Source: Bacilli bacterium (GTDB taxonomy: Bacteria > Bacillota_I > Bacilli_A > RF39 > UBA660). Taken from it: DNA of 37,608 nucleotides. A program made the position numbers and the translations under genes. Below are positions 31,351 to 37,608 of the stretch, piece after piece. Under the pieces are notes generated by a model. The model did not search any database, had not been told where the DNA came from, and was given only the letters and a program-made list of their open reading frames with translations. The stretch is from assembly GCA_017525035.1 (NCBI GenBank), contig JAFXTH010000009.1, positions 1-37,608 of the forward strand, read 5' to 3'. Within the stretch, counting starts at the first letter, position 1. Every line of letters begins with the position of its first letter.

Positions 31351-31686
31351 GTGAAAGATTTAGATAATATTTATAAGGATAATTGGGCTAGATTTTATAT
31401 GCTAGTAGTTTGCGATGTTATCGTATTCTTTGCTTCGATTTTTATGTTAAACATTGGATTATTTATAATATCTCTTATTGTTTCTGTAGCATTAGTGTTT
31501 ATGTATAGAAATAATGTAAGAGTAGAAGAAAGAGATAAAGAATTAATTGAAAATCTTATTAAAACTTGTGATAGTAGTAAAAAAAGAGAAAAAGTAAAGA
31601 AGAGTGTTAAAAAGACAACAACTAAAAAGACATCTGAAGATATTGAACTTGAGTACATTAAGAAAAGAGTAAGGGGGCAATTATAA
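31351..31686 (+). CDS. Small membrane protein with Lys-rich tail
   Basis: The likely start is GTG 31351, ten bases after a GGGGGG site. An ATG at 31342 is too close to the site, and one at 31321 is part of the -10 box. The 111-residue product has a short N-terminus, two membrane helices (about 11-30 and 33-50) and a cytoplasmic tail very rich in Lys, Thr and Ser (KKREKVKKSVKKTTTKKT). No family recognised. It is driven by the strongest promoter in the window and coupled to the next gene through a TAATG overlap. The basic tail could bind nucleic acid or membrane lipids, but that is a guess. Confidence 0.7.
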   Translation: MKDLDNIYKDNWARFYMLVVCDVIVFFASIFMLNIGLFIISLIVSVALVFMYRNNVRVEERDKELIENLIKTCDSSKKREKVKKSVKKTTTKKTSEDIELEYIKKRVRGQL

Positions 31687-31985
31687 TGTTTACTTACTTA
31701 TTTGTTAAAGGTACAGCTAATAGAATTAAAAGAACAGCATATATGTATAAAGCTATAGGAAGAAAAATATCTAATATTGGTAATAAAAGATTATTGAATC
31801 AAATGATGGAAAATGATGAAGTATTAATAAAACGTTTAAGAGTATTAGATAAAGAATACAATAAAAAATCTAGTAAAATTAGTGAAGAAGAATATTTTGA
31901 CTTAAGAAAAGATATTATTGTAAAAAGATATACTGAATTATATGGTAATGATAAATTAGTATTTGCATTATCTCAAGATATTTAA
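31686..31985 (+). CDS. Hypothetical basic helical protein, 99 aa
   Basis: It overlaps the preceding membrane-protein gene by one base (TAATG), so translation is coupled. The product is small, basic and helical, with no signal or clear membrane helix; the first 10 residues are hydrophobic (MFTYLFVKGT). No family recognised. The coupling suggests it works with the membrane protein before it. A terminator follows. Confidence 0.7.
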   Translation: MFTYLFVKGTANRIKRTAYMYKAIGRKISNIGNKRLLNQMMENDEVLIKRLRVLDKEYNKKSSKISEEEYFDLRKDIIVKRYTELYGNDKLVFALSQDI

Positions 31986-31990
31986 TAATT

Positions 31991-32019
31991 AAAGAGTTAA
32001 CTATGATTAACTCTTTTTT
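31991..32019 (+). terminator. Terminator of the two-gene orphan unit
   Basis: A 10-bp stem, AAAGAGTTAA with TTAACTCTTT, around CTATGA, then T. Confidence 0.9.
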
Positions 32020-32021
32020 AG

Positions 32022-32030
32022 TGTTATAAT
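32022..32030 (+). promoter_or_regulatory. Extended -10 promoter of the dGTPase-like gene
   Basis: TGTTATAAT two bases after the terminator T-run, 22 bases before the start codon. Confidence 0.6.
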
Positions 32031-32052
32031 ATTTTTGAATTTGGAGGTTCTT

Positions 32053-33189
32053 ATGGAGAGTAATGTATTAAATCATATTAAAGATAATTTATTAGAAAAA
32101 GAAAATAGTTTATCAAAGTATGCTTGTAAAAGTGTGGATGCCATTAGATTAAAAGAGATAAAAGAAGACATACGTCCAGCATTCTTTCGTGATACTGATA
32201 AAGTAATACATGGAAGACCATATGCACGATATATGAATAAAACTCAGGTATATTCTTTTTATAAGAATGATCATATATCTACAAGAATGCTTCATGTTCA
32301 ACTTGTTAGCAAAATAGCAAGAACTATTGGTAGATGTTTAAACTTAAATGAAGATTTAATTGAAGCAACGGCACTTGGCCACGATATTGGTCATACTCCA
32401 TTAGGTCATACAGGAGAAAAGATTTTAAATGAAATATCATTAAAAGAATTAAATATTCCTTTTATGCATAATTTACAAAGTGTTAGAGAGTATATGTATT
32501 TATCTGAAGGTGGTAAGGGAAGTAATCTTACTATTCAAGTTCTTGATGGTATGATGTGTCATAATGGTGAAAAGCTTGAAAAAGTATATGAACCAGTTAA
32601 AAAGACAAAAGAAGACTTTTTAAAAGACTATAATGAATCAGTTAAATCGCATGATTATGCATCAAAGATTAAACCAATGACCCTTGAAGGCTGTGTTGTT
32701 AGAATATCTGATGTTATCGCATACATTGGAAGAGATATTGAAGATGCAATTACATTAGGAAAATTAAAGCGTGGCTCAATACCTAAAGAAATAGTTGAAG
32801 TTTTAGGTAATAAAAATAGTGAAATAATCAATAATATAGTATTAGATATAGTTAATAATAGTTATGGTAAGAATAAAATTGAACTAAGCAATAGAGTTTA
32901 CAATGCTATGAACGAATTAATAAAATTTAACTATAAAAATATCTATGGAAATGCAAATTCTTTAGAAGATTTGTCATATTATAAGGAAGGTATTAATAAA
33001 CTATATTATACTTTATTAGATGACTTAAATAAGAATAAAAAATCTAGTAAAATTTACAATTTGTTTTTAAAGGAAATGAGCACAGAATACGTTGAAAATA
33101 CAAGCAATAAGCAAATAGTAATAGACTTTATTGCAGGTATGACAGATGACTATTTTATGGCTCAATTAAATGACATTTCTGTTAACTAA
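32053..33189 (+). CDS. HD-domain dGTP triphosphohydrolase-like protein
   Basis: The start is ATG 32053, with GGAGGT five bases upstream; a TTG at 32035 would put that site in the gene. The 378-residue protein has an N-terminal PYARYMNKTQVYSF block typical of dGTPases, then the HD metal site: H81 (RMLHVQLV), H110-D111 and H114 in GHDIGHTPLGHTGE, and an Asp near 222 in RISDVIAYIGRD. Such enzymes hydrolyse dGTP or other dNTPs to nucleoside and triphosphate, and some help resist phages by lowering dNTP pools. Nothing here links it to defence. It is more compact than E. coli Dgt. Confidence 0.88.
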   Translation: MESNVLNHIKDNLLEKENSLSKYACKSVDAIRLKEIKEDIRPAFFRDTDKVIHGRPYARYMNKTQVYSFYKNDHISTRMLHVQLVSKIARTIGRCLNLNEDLIEATALGHDIGHTPLGHTGEKILNEISLKELNIPFMHNLQSVREYMYLSEGGKGSNLTIQVLDGMMCHNGEKLEKVYEPVKKTKEDFLKDYNESVKSHDYASKIKPMTLEGCVVRISDVIAYIGRDIEDAITLGKLKRGSIPKEIVEVLGNKNSEIINNIVLDIVNNSYGKNKIELSNRVYNAMNELIKFNYKNIYGNANSLEDLSYYKEGINKLYYTLLDDLNKNKKSSKIYNLFLKEMSTEYVENTSNKQIVIDFIAGMTDDYFMAQLNDISVN

Positions 33190-33195
33190 AAAATC

Positions 33196-33224
33196 TTGAC
33201 AGATTTGGCTTTTTGTGGTATCAT
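33196..33224 (+). promoter_or_regulatory. Promoter of greA
   Basis: TTGACA (33196-33201), 17 bases, TGG then TATCAT (33219-33224). Confidence 0.75.
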
Positions 33225-33253
33225 TAAATACATTGAAAAAGAGGTGTTGCCAA

Positions 33254-33721
33254 ATGAAAGGAAAAAAGACATTACTTACTGAAGAAGGTCTAAAAGAATT
33301 ACAAGATGAACTAGATGAATTAATCAATGTAAAAAGACCAGCTAACTTAAAAGCAATCAAAGAAGCAAGAGCATTAGGTGATTTATCAGAGAATGCTGAC
33401 TATGATGCTGCAAAAAATGATCAAGCTGAGTTAGAAGGAAGAATAAAGAAAATAGAAAAAATGTTGGAAAACTATGAAATCATTGAAAAGAAATCAAATG
33501 ATAAAGTAGGACTTGGTTCAACAGTTAATATAAAATATATAGATGATGATGAAGAAGACGAATACAAAATCGTTGGAAGTCAAGAAGCAGATCCATTTAT
33601 GAGCAAGATTTCTAATGAATCTCCTATAGCAATCGCACTTTTGAATAGAAAAGTTGGAGATATCGTAGAAGTTGAAAGTCCAAATGGAACTTACAAGATT
33701 GAGATAACTGAAATAAAATAG
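33254..33721 (+). CDS. greA: Transcription elongation factor GreA
   Basis: The start is ATG 33254 with GAGGTG upstream; earlier in-frame starts lie in the promoter. The 155-residue protein has the N-terminal coiled-coil hairpin (about 1-75) with the acidic tip LGDLSENADYDAAK, and a C-terminal FKBP-like domain (about 80-155). GreA enters the RNA polymerase secondary channel and stimulates cleavage of backtracked RNA. It follows the conserved ireB block at a distance; the usual udk neighbour is absent. Confidence 0.97.
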   Translation: MKGKKTLLTEEGLKELQDELDELINVKRPANLKAIKEARALGDLSENADYDAAKNDQAELEGRIKKIEKMLENYEIIEKKSNDKVGLGSTVNIKYIDDDEEDEYKIVGSQEADPFMSKISNESPIAIALLNRKVGDIVEVESPNGTYKIEITEIK

Positions 33722-33738
33722 TCAATGACTATTTTTTT
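33715..33738 (+). terminator. Terminator of greA
   Basis: A 9-bp stem, AAAATAGTC with GACTATTTT, around AAT, then T. It overlaps the stop codon. Confidence 0.85.
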
Positions 33739-33739
33739 C

Positions 33740-33768
33740 TTGTTTAAAATAGCGAAGTATATTATAAT
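33740..33768 (+). promoter_or_regulatory. Promoter of tig
   Basis: TTGTTT (33740-33745), 17 bases, TATAAT (33763-33768). It begins one base after the greA T-run region. Confidence 0.7.
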
Positions 33769-33791
33769 ATAGAAGAAATATGGAGGCAATT

Positions 33792-35057
33792 ATGGCAAAA
33801 AAAGAAAGTAATACTCATGAAATAGTTATTAAAGTAGAAGGAAAAGAATGGACTGATGCTTTAGATAGAGCATTCCAAGAAAGAGTTAAATCAGTTCAAG
33901 TGGATGGATTTAGAAAAGGTAAAGTTCCACGTGATATATATGAAAAGAAATTTGGAAAAGAAAGCTTATACTTTCCAGCAAGTGACTTTGTTGTAGAAAA
34001 TGCATACAGAAAAGCACTTGAAGAATCTAAACTATTACCAGTAGTACAACCAAGTGTTGATATTAAAAGTGTAGATCAAACTGGAATTGAATTTGTATTC
34101 AAAATTATTACTAAACCAGAAGTAAAAATAAAAAAATACAAAGGATTAAATGTTAAACCAGAAACAGTAAAAGTTTCTAAAGAAGAAATTGAACATGAAA
34201 TGGGACATTTATTAGAAAGATTTACTGAAACAAGAGCAAAAGAAAATGGTGTTGTTGAAAAAGGTAATATTGCTATTATAGATTTTGAAGGATTCAAAGA
34301 TGGTAAACCATTCGCTGGTGGAAAAGCTGAAAACTACGAATTAGAAATTGGAAGCAATACATTTATTCCTGGATTTGAAGACCAATTAATTGGAGCTAAA
34401 TTAAATGAAGAAAAGGATATTAATGTAACATTCCCTAAAGATTATCATGCTGAAGAATTAAAGGGTGCTAAAGTAGTATTCAAGATTAAAGTAAATGATA
34501 TTAAAGAAAAATTAGAAAGAAAATTTGATAAAGAGTTATTTGAAGACTTAAATATCGAAGGAGTAGATTCTAAAGAAAAACTTGAAAAACATATTAAGGA
34601 AGATATAGCAGCACAAAAAGAAATGGAAGTTGAAAACAAATATGTTGATGAACTACTTGCTGCTGTTGCTAAAAATGTTGAAGTTGATATTCCAGAAGAA
34701 ATGGTTGAAGAAGAAATTGATAGGTTAATCCACAAATTTGAAGAACAAATCAAAATGCAAGGAATTAATCTTGAAATGTATTATGAATTCACTAAGACTA
34801 CTGAAAAAGATTTAAGAGCACAAATGGAAAAAGATGCATATAACCATGTTTTATACAGATTAATGCTTGAAGAAATACTTGAAACTGAAAAAGTTAAAGT
34901 AGATGCTAAAGAAGTAGATAAAGAAGTAGCTGAAATGGCTAAGAGATATCAAATGAAAGAAGAAGACTTCTTAAAAGCATTTGGTGGAAAAGAAATGGTT
35001 CAATACGATTTAGAAATTAGAAAAGTAATTGAATTATTGAAGGAATATAATAAATAA
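33792..35057 (+). CDS. tig: Trigger factor, ribosome-associated chaperone
   Basis: The start is ATG 33792, with GGAGG five bases upstream; the ATG at 33780 lies before the site. The 421-residue protein has three parts: an N-terminal ribosome-binding domain (about 1-115) with the signature GFRKGKVPRDIYEKKFG, an FKBP-type prolyl isomerase domain (about 150-230; IDFEGFKDGKPFAGG, PGFEDQLIGA), and a helical C-terminal cradle. It binds nascent chains as they leave the ribosome. Length and domains are standard. It has its own promoter and terminator. Confidence 0.97.
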   Translation: MAKKESNTHEIVIKVEGKEWTDALDRAFQERVKSVQVDGFRKGKVPRDIYEKKFGKESLYFPASDFVVENAYRKALEESKLLPVVQPSVDIKSVDQTGIEFVFKIITKPEVKIKKYKGLNVKPETVKVSKEEIEHEMGHLLERFTETRAKENGVVEKGNIAIIDFEGFKDGKPFAGGKAENYELEIGSNTFIPGFEDQLIGAKLNEEKDINVTFPKDYHAEELKGAKVVFKIKVNDIKEKLERKFDKELFEDLNIEGVDSKEKLEKHIKEDIAAQKEMEVENKYVDELLAAVAKNVEVDIPEEMVEEEIDRLIHKFEEQIKMQGINLEMYYEFTKTTEKDLRAQMEKDAYNHVLYRLMLEEILETEKVKVDAKEVDKEVAEMAKRYQMKEEDFLKAFGGKEMVQYDLEIRKVIELLKEYNK

Positions 35058-35082
35058 AAGTTCTTTTAAGAACTTTTTTTTT
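35056..35082 (+). terminator. Terminator of tig
   Basis: AAAAGTTCTT pairs with AAGAACTTTT across a short T loop, followed by a long T-run. Confidence 0.85.
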
Positions 35083-35093
35083 GTTTTAATTTA

Positions 35094-35102
35094 TGTTATA
35101 GT
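35094..35102 (+). promoter_or_regulatory. Extended -10 promoter of the membrane protein gene at 35127
   Basis: TGTTATAGT, one mismatch in the -10 hexamer, 24 bases before the start. Confidence 0.5.
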
Positions 35103-35126
35103 ATTACTAGAATAGAGGGTGCTATC

Positions 35127-35801
35127 ATGGAAAAGAAGAATAAAAAAGAAAAGAAAGTAGTTGTACCATTTGATCAAATAGATATTAAAACAGCTACTGA
35201 AGATGAAATTATAAAAAGTGGTATTAAGCATAATGTAAAAAGTGATTTTATTTGTTTTGCTATTATGGGATTAATAGTAGTTTTAATGTTATTACCACCA
35301 ATTTTGAGAATGGTAAATCCAAAGCCAATTACTGAAGTTGAAAAAGAAATAGTTTATGTAAAACTTTCTTGTACATATCCAACTTCTATTGAAAATTATA
35401 GTTTCTATACAGAAGTTAATAACAAATATAGAGATGGTTCATTACAAAATCTTGAAATAAAATATTCATATAAAAAGAAAAATGATGTAGATGAAAATAC
35501 AGATGGTGAAGGAGAAATTAAAGAAAATCCTGTACCTGATGAAGAACCAACATTTGCACCAATAGAAAAGATGAAAGAAGTAGATGCACCTGGATTTAGT
35601 TATAAAAAAGTAGAAAATGGATATATATTTACTGGAGATTTTGAGAACTACAATTTATACTCAGTTGAGCAATTGAAAGACTATTCTTATGTTTCAGGGG
35701 CAGAATCAGATTATTTAATAAGTATGGGGTTCTATTGTAGTACTGAATCTGAAACTGTAAAGGAGAGAGTTTACGTTGATACTAACAAAAAAGTTGAATA
35801 A
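35127..35801 (+). CDS. Single-pass membrane protein of unknown function, 224 aa
   Basis: No family recognised. A Lys-rich cytoplasmic N-terminus (KKNKKEKKVVVPFDQIDIKT) precedes one hydrophobic helix at about 42-62, then an outside domain of about 160 residues. An acidic, Pro-rich linker (about 125-155: DENTDGEGEIKENPVPDEEP) lies in the middle. The outside part contains beta-like stretches and Cys at about 83 and 208 that could pair. A good AGAGGG site precedes ATG 35127. Its last 26 bases overlap the phosphohexomutase gene, so the two are cotranscribed and probably coupled. Confidence 0.8.
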   Translation: MEKKNKKEKKVVVPFDQIDIKTATEDEIIKSGIKHNVKSDFICFAIMGLIVVLMLLPPILRMVNPKPITEVEKEIVYVKLSCTYPTSIENYSFYTEVNNKYRDGSLQNLEIKYSYKKKNDVDENTDGEGEIKENPVPDEEPTFAPIEKMKEVDAPGFSYKKVENGYIFTGDFENYNLYSVEQLKDYSYVSGAESDYLISMGFYCSTESETVKERVYVDTNKKVE

Positions 35802-37149
35802 ATACATATTTAGAGGATATGACATTAGAGGTGTTTATCCTACTGATTTAAATGAAGATGTTGCGTATACTATTGGTAAAAGTTTTGGAACGTATGTAAG
35901 AAGAATGGGGCATTTCACTGCAATTGTAGGGCGCGATAATAGATATTCTTCAGATGAATTAGCTAATGCCTTAATTAAAGGTATTATGGATACTGGAGTA
36001 AATGTAATAGATCTTGGACTTGTTACCACACCAATGTATTATTATGCTTGTATTAAACTTAATAATCCAACTGGAATAATGGTTACTGCAAGTCATAATC
36101 CAAAGGATGATAATGGATTTAAATTTGCTTTTGACGAAAGAGGAAATGCAAGAGGAGAAATGATTGAAGAATTTAGAGATTTCACTTTTGCACAAGATTT
36201 TGATGATGGTCATGGACTATTAGCAAAATATAATATTAGAAGAGAATATATTGAATTATATAAGGGATCACTTGATTTTGGTGATAGAAGAGTAAAAGTA
36301 GTAATTGATTTAGGTAATGGTACTACTTCTTGTATTGCAGAAGAATTATACAAGATGTTTCCAATTGATGTAGAAGTGTTGTTTGGAGATAGTGATCCAA
36401 TGTTTCCAAATCATCATCCTGATCCATGCGTTGAAAAGAATCTTGATGCTTTAAAACAAAAAGTATTAGAAACACATGCTGACTTAGGTATTGGATTTGA
36501 TGGTGATGGTGATCGTCTTGGTGTTGTTGATGAAAATGGTAAATATGTGGCAACAGACAAGTATATGATAATTATCATAAGAGATATTATTAATAAAGTT
36601 ACTAAGAAAGATTTCTTATATGATGTTAAATGTTCTAAATCTTTATCTGATGAAATAGAAAAATTAGGTGGTAATGGTATCTGTTATAGAACGGGTAATT
36701 CTTATACGAAAGCTAAAGTCAAAGATGATAATATTCCTTTTGGAGGAGAGTTATCTGGACATGTTTACTTTAATGACAGATGGCCATGCTTTGATTCAGG
36801 ACTTTATGCAGGATTAAGACTAATTGAAATACTTTCTAAAACTGATAAGAAGACTAGTGAATTACTAGAAGGTATTAATGAGTATTATTCTACAGAGGAA
36901 TTAAAATTTCCTTCAAGCGATGATAAAAAGTTTGCAGTAGTTGATAAAGTAAAAGAATATGCCGTTGAAAAAGGTTATAATTTTATAGATATTGATGGTA
37001 TAAGAGTAAACTTTGATTATGGTTGGGCTCTTGTTAGATGTAGTAATACAGGACCTAATATAACAGCAAGATTTGAAGCAAATAGCGCAGAAAAATTACA
37101 AGAATTACAAGATGAATTTATTGGTCAAATCAATACATATAATATATAA
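35776..37149 (+). CDS. Phosphomannomutase/phosphoglucomutase
   Basis: A 457-residue alpha-D-phosphohexomutase. The start is TTG 35776, with AGGAGAG eight bases upstream, inside the preceding gene. Motifs are in order: FRGYDIRGVYPTDL at the start, the phosphoserine loop TASHNPKDDNG with S106, the Mg loop DGDGDR (D243, D245, D247), sugar-specificity loop GGELSGH (about 318-324), and the C-terminal phosphate-binding RCSNTGPNI. It interconverts hexose 1- and 6-phosphates, feeding sugar nucleotides for wall and surface polymers. The sequence resembles the AlgC/ManB group more than GlmM, but the preferred sugar is uncertain. Confidence 0.93.
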   Translation: MILTKKLNKYIFRGYDIRGVYPTDLNEDVAYTIGKSFGTYVRRMGHFTAIVGRDNRYSSDELANALIKGIMDTGVNVIDLGLVTTPMYYYACIKLNNPTGIMVTASHNPKDDNGFKFAFDERGNARGEMIEEFRDFTFAQDFDDGHGLLAKYNIRREYIELYKGSLDFGDRRVKVVIDLGNGTTSCIAEELYKMFPIDVEVLFGDSDPMFPNHHPDPCVEKNLDALKQKVLETHADLGIGFDGDGDRLGVVDENGKYVATDKYMIIIIRDIINKVTKKDFLYDVKCSKSLSDEIEKLGGNGICYRTGNSYTKAKVKDDNIPFGGELSGHVYFNDRWPCFDSGLYAGLRLIEILSKTDKKTSELLEGINEYYSTEELKFPSSDDKKFAVVDKVKEYAVEKGYNFIDIDGIRVNFDYGWALVRCSNTGPNITARFEANSAEKLQELQDEFIGQINTYNI

Positions 37150-37162
37150 GTAAAACAATAAG

Positions 37163-37189
37163 CAAATGGATTTAATCCATTTGTTTTTT
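37163..37189 (+). terminator. Terminator of the phosphohexomutase unit
   Basis: A 9-bp stem, CAAATGGAT with ATCCATTTG, around TTA, then six T. Confidence 0.92.
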
Positions 37190-37232
37190 ATTGTTTTTTT
37201 TTTAAACATTTAATAATTTCTATTTAAAAAAA

Positions 37233-37260
37233 TTGATAAATATAGTAAAATTAATATTAT
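37233..37260 (+). promoter_or_regulatory. Promoter of the last gene
   Basis: TTGATA (37233-37238), 16 bases, TATTAT (37255-37260). An AGAAGGTG ribosome site lies just before ATG 37281. Confidence 0.5.
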
Positions 37261-37280
37261 AAGAGATAGAAGGTGTTTTT

Positions 37281-37608
37281 ATGGCAATTGAGAAAGACGA
37301 AGAACTGTTTAAATTACAAAAACAAGTTGAATCAATCGAACCAGGATCTTTAACGACTTTTGGTAACAATATCAAAGATAATTTGACTGTTTTTGGAAAT
37401 AGAACAAGTGCAATTATGGATGGTTCTAGTGATGATGGATGGGATGATAAAGTAAAAACGCAAATTAAAACATCAATGCAGACAATTGTCGATGCAGCAA
37501 AGGAAAAAGAAAAAGCAGCAGATCACGTAATGGGTGGAGAAGGAATAATATCTACAATGAAGTATGCTGTAAACGAATATAAAGATACCTTTGAACAATA
37601 TGAAACAA
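37281..37608 (+). CDS. Hypothetical helical protein, 3' truncated by the window
   Basis: The first 109 residues are visible from ATG 37281, after an AGAAGGTG site; the gene runs off the right edge. The protein opens MAIEKDEELFKLQKQVESIE and is acidic and helical, with SSDDGWDDKVKTQI near residue 52 and no signal peptide. A Trp in a turn between two helices is reminiscent of WXG100/LXG-type secreted proteins, but the exact motif is missing and the identity is open. Its own promoter suggests it begins a new unit. Confidence 0.7.
   Translation, partial: MAIEKDEELFKLQKQVESIEPGSLTTFGNNIKDNLTVFGNRTSAIMDGSSDDGWDDKVKTQIKTSMQTIVDAAKEKEKAADHVMGGEGIISTMKYAVNEYKDTFEQYET

Noticed and set aside
32053-33189. 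dGTPase-like gene as part of a phage-defence system
   Set aside because: It is flanked by housekeeping genes with its own promoter, and no defence partner is present; family membership alone is not enough.
1-37608. Mycoplasma-type genetic code (TGA as Trp)
   Set aside because: Several full-length genes end cleanly in TGA (for example at 13039, 18340, 26478 and 29234) and Trp is encoded by TGG.

Overview
This is a low-GC, densely packed Gram-positive chromosome segment. The gene content (dlt-type operon, PASTA kinase PrkC with PrpC phosphatase, IreB, MltG, LspA, YlmC/YmxH-like protein, tandem U32 proteins, trigger factor, GreA) points to the Bacilli. It may be an uncultured, host-associated lineage near Erysipelotrichales, RF39 or Acholeplasmatales, but the species cannot be fixed from sequence alone. 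TGA is used as a normal stop (for example at 13039, 18340, 26478 and 29234), so the Mycoplasma code does not apply. No CRISPR array, insertion sequence, rRNA or complete tRNA was seen.

Layout. Bases 1-1265 hold the end of a YoaP-like acetyltransferase, an SPL-type radical SAM gene and a decayed fragment. They stop at the 3' half of a tRNA-Arg(UCU), which looks like one end (att site) of an element lying to the left. Bases 1410-6946 hold a membrane-anchored rhodanese/Ig-like protein, then a divergent TetR regulator and ABC exporter (ATPase plus FtsX-type permease) with two matching operator palindromes. Bases 6948-10569 hold orphan single-gene units, an MscS channel and a tiny frameshifted unit. 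Bases 10584-17317 hold a lipoprotein on the minus strand and, divergent from it, a variant dlt operon. Its order is ligase, fold-type III PLP decarboxylase, carrier protein, MBOAT acyltransferase, DltD, with a convergent AcpS. Another orphan gene follows at 17407.

Bases 18386-23506 carry the classic rlmN-prpC-prkC-rsgA-rpe operon, followed by ymxH-like, lspA-rluD and a rhomboid protease. Bases 26497-31295 carry ireB-ruvX-yrzB-mltG-trmR-yrrN-yrrO, the usual Bacilli order. The udk gene expected before greA is missing; two small orphan genes and an HD-domain dGTPase homologue occupy the interval. The window ends with greA, trigger factor, an orphan membrane protein with an overlapping phosphohexomutase, and the start of an unidentified gene.

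How the genes fit together. Much of the window concerns the cell envelope: teichoic-acid acylation, lipoprotein processing, glycan-strand termination, serine/threonine signalling and hexose-phosphate supply. The strongest candidate for something new is the dlt-like operon. A PLP decarboxylase homologue sits between the ligase and the carrier protein, and the ligase pocket carries Lys and Ser where D-Ala ligases are expected to have Met and Cys. This suggests teichoic acids may be acylated with something other than plain D-alanine.

Transcription signals are unusually easy to read. Units are separated by short hairpin terminators, and in several places the T-run is followed almost at once by an extended -10 promoter (TGnTATAAT).
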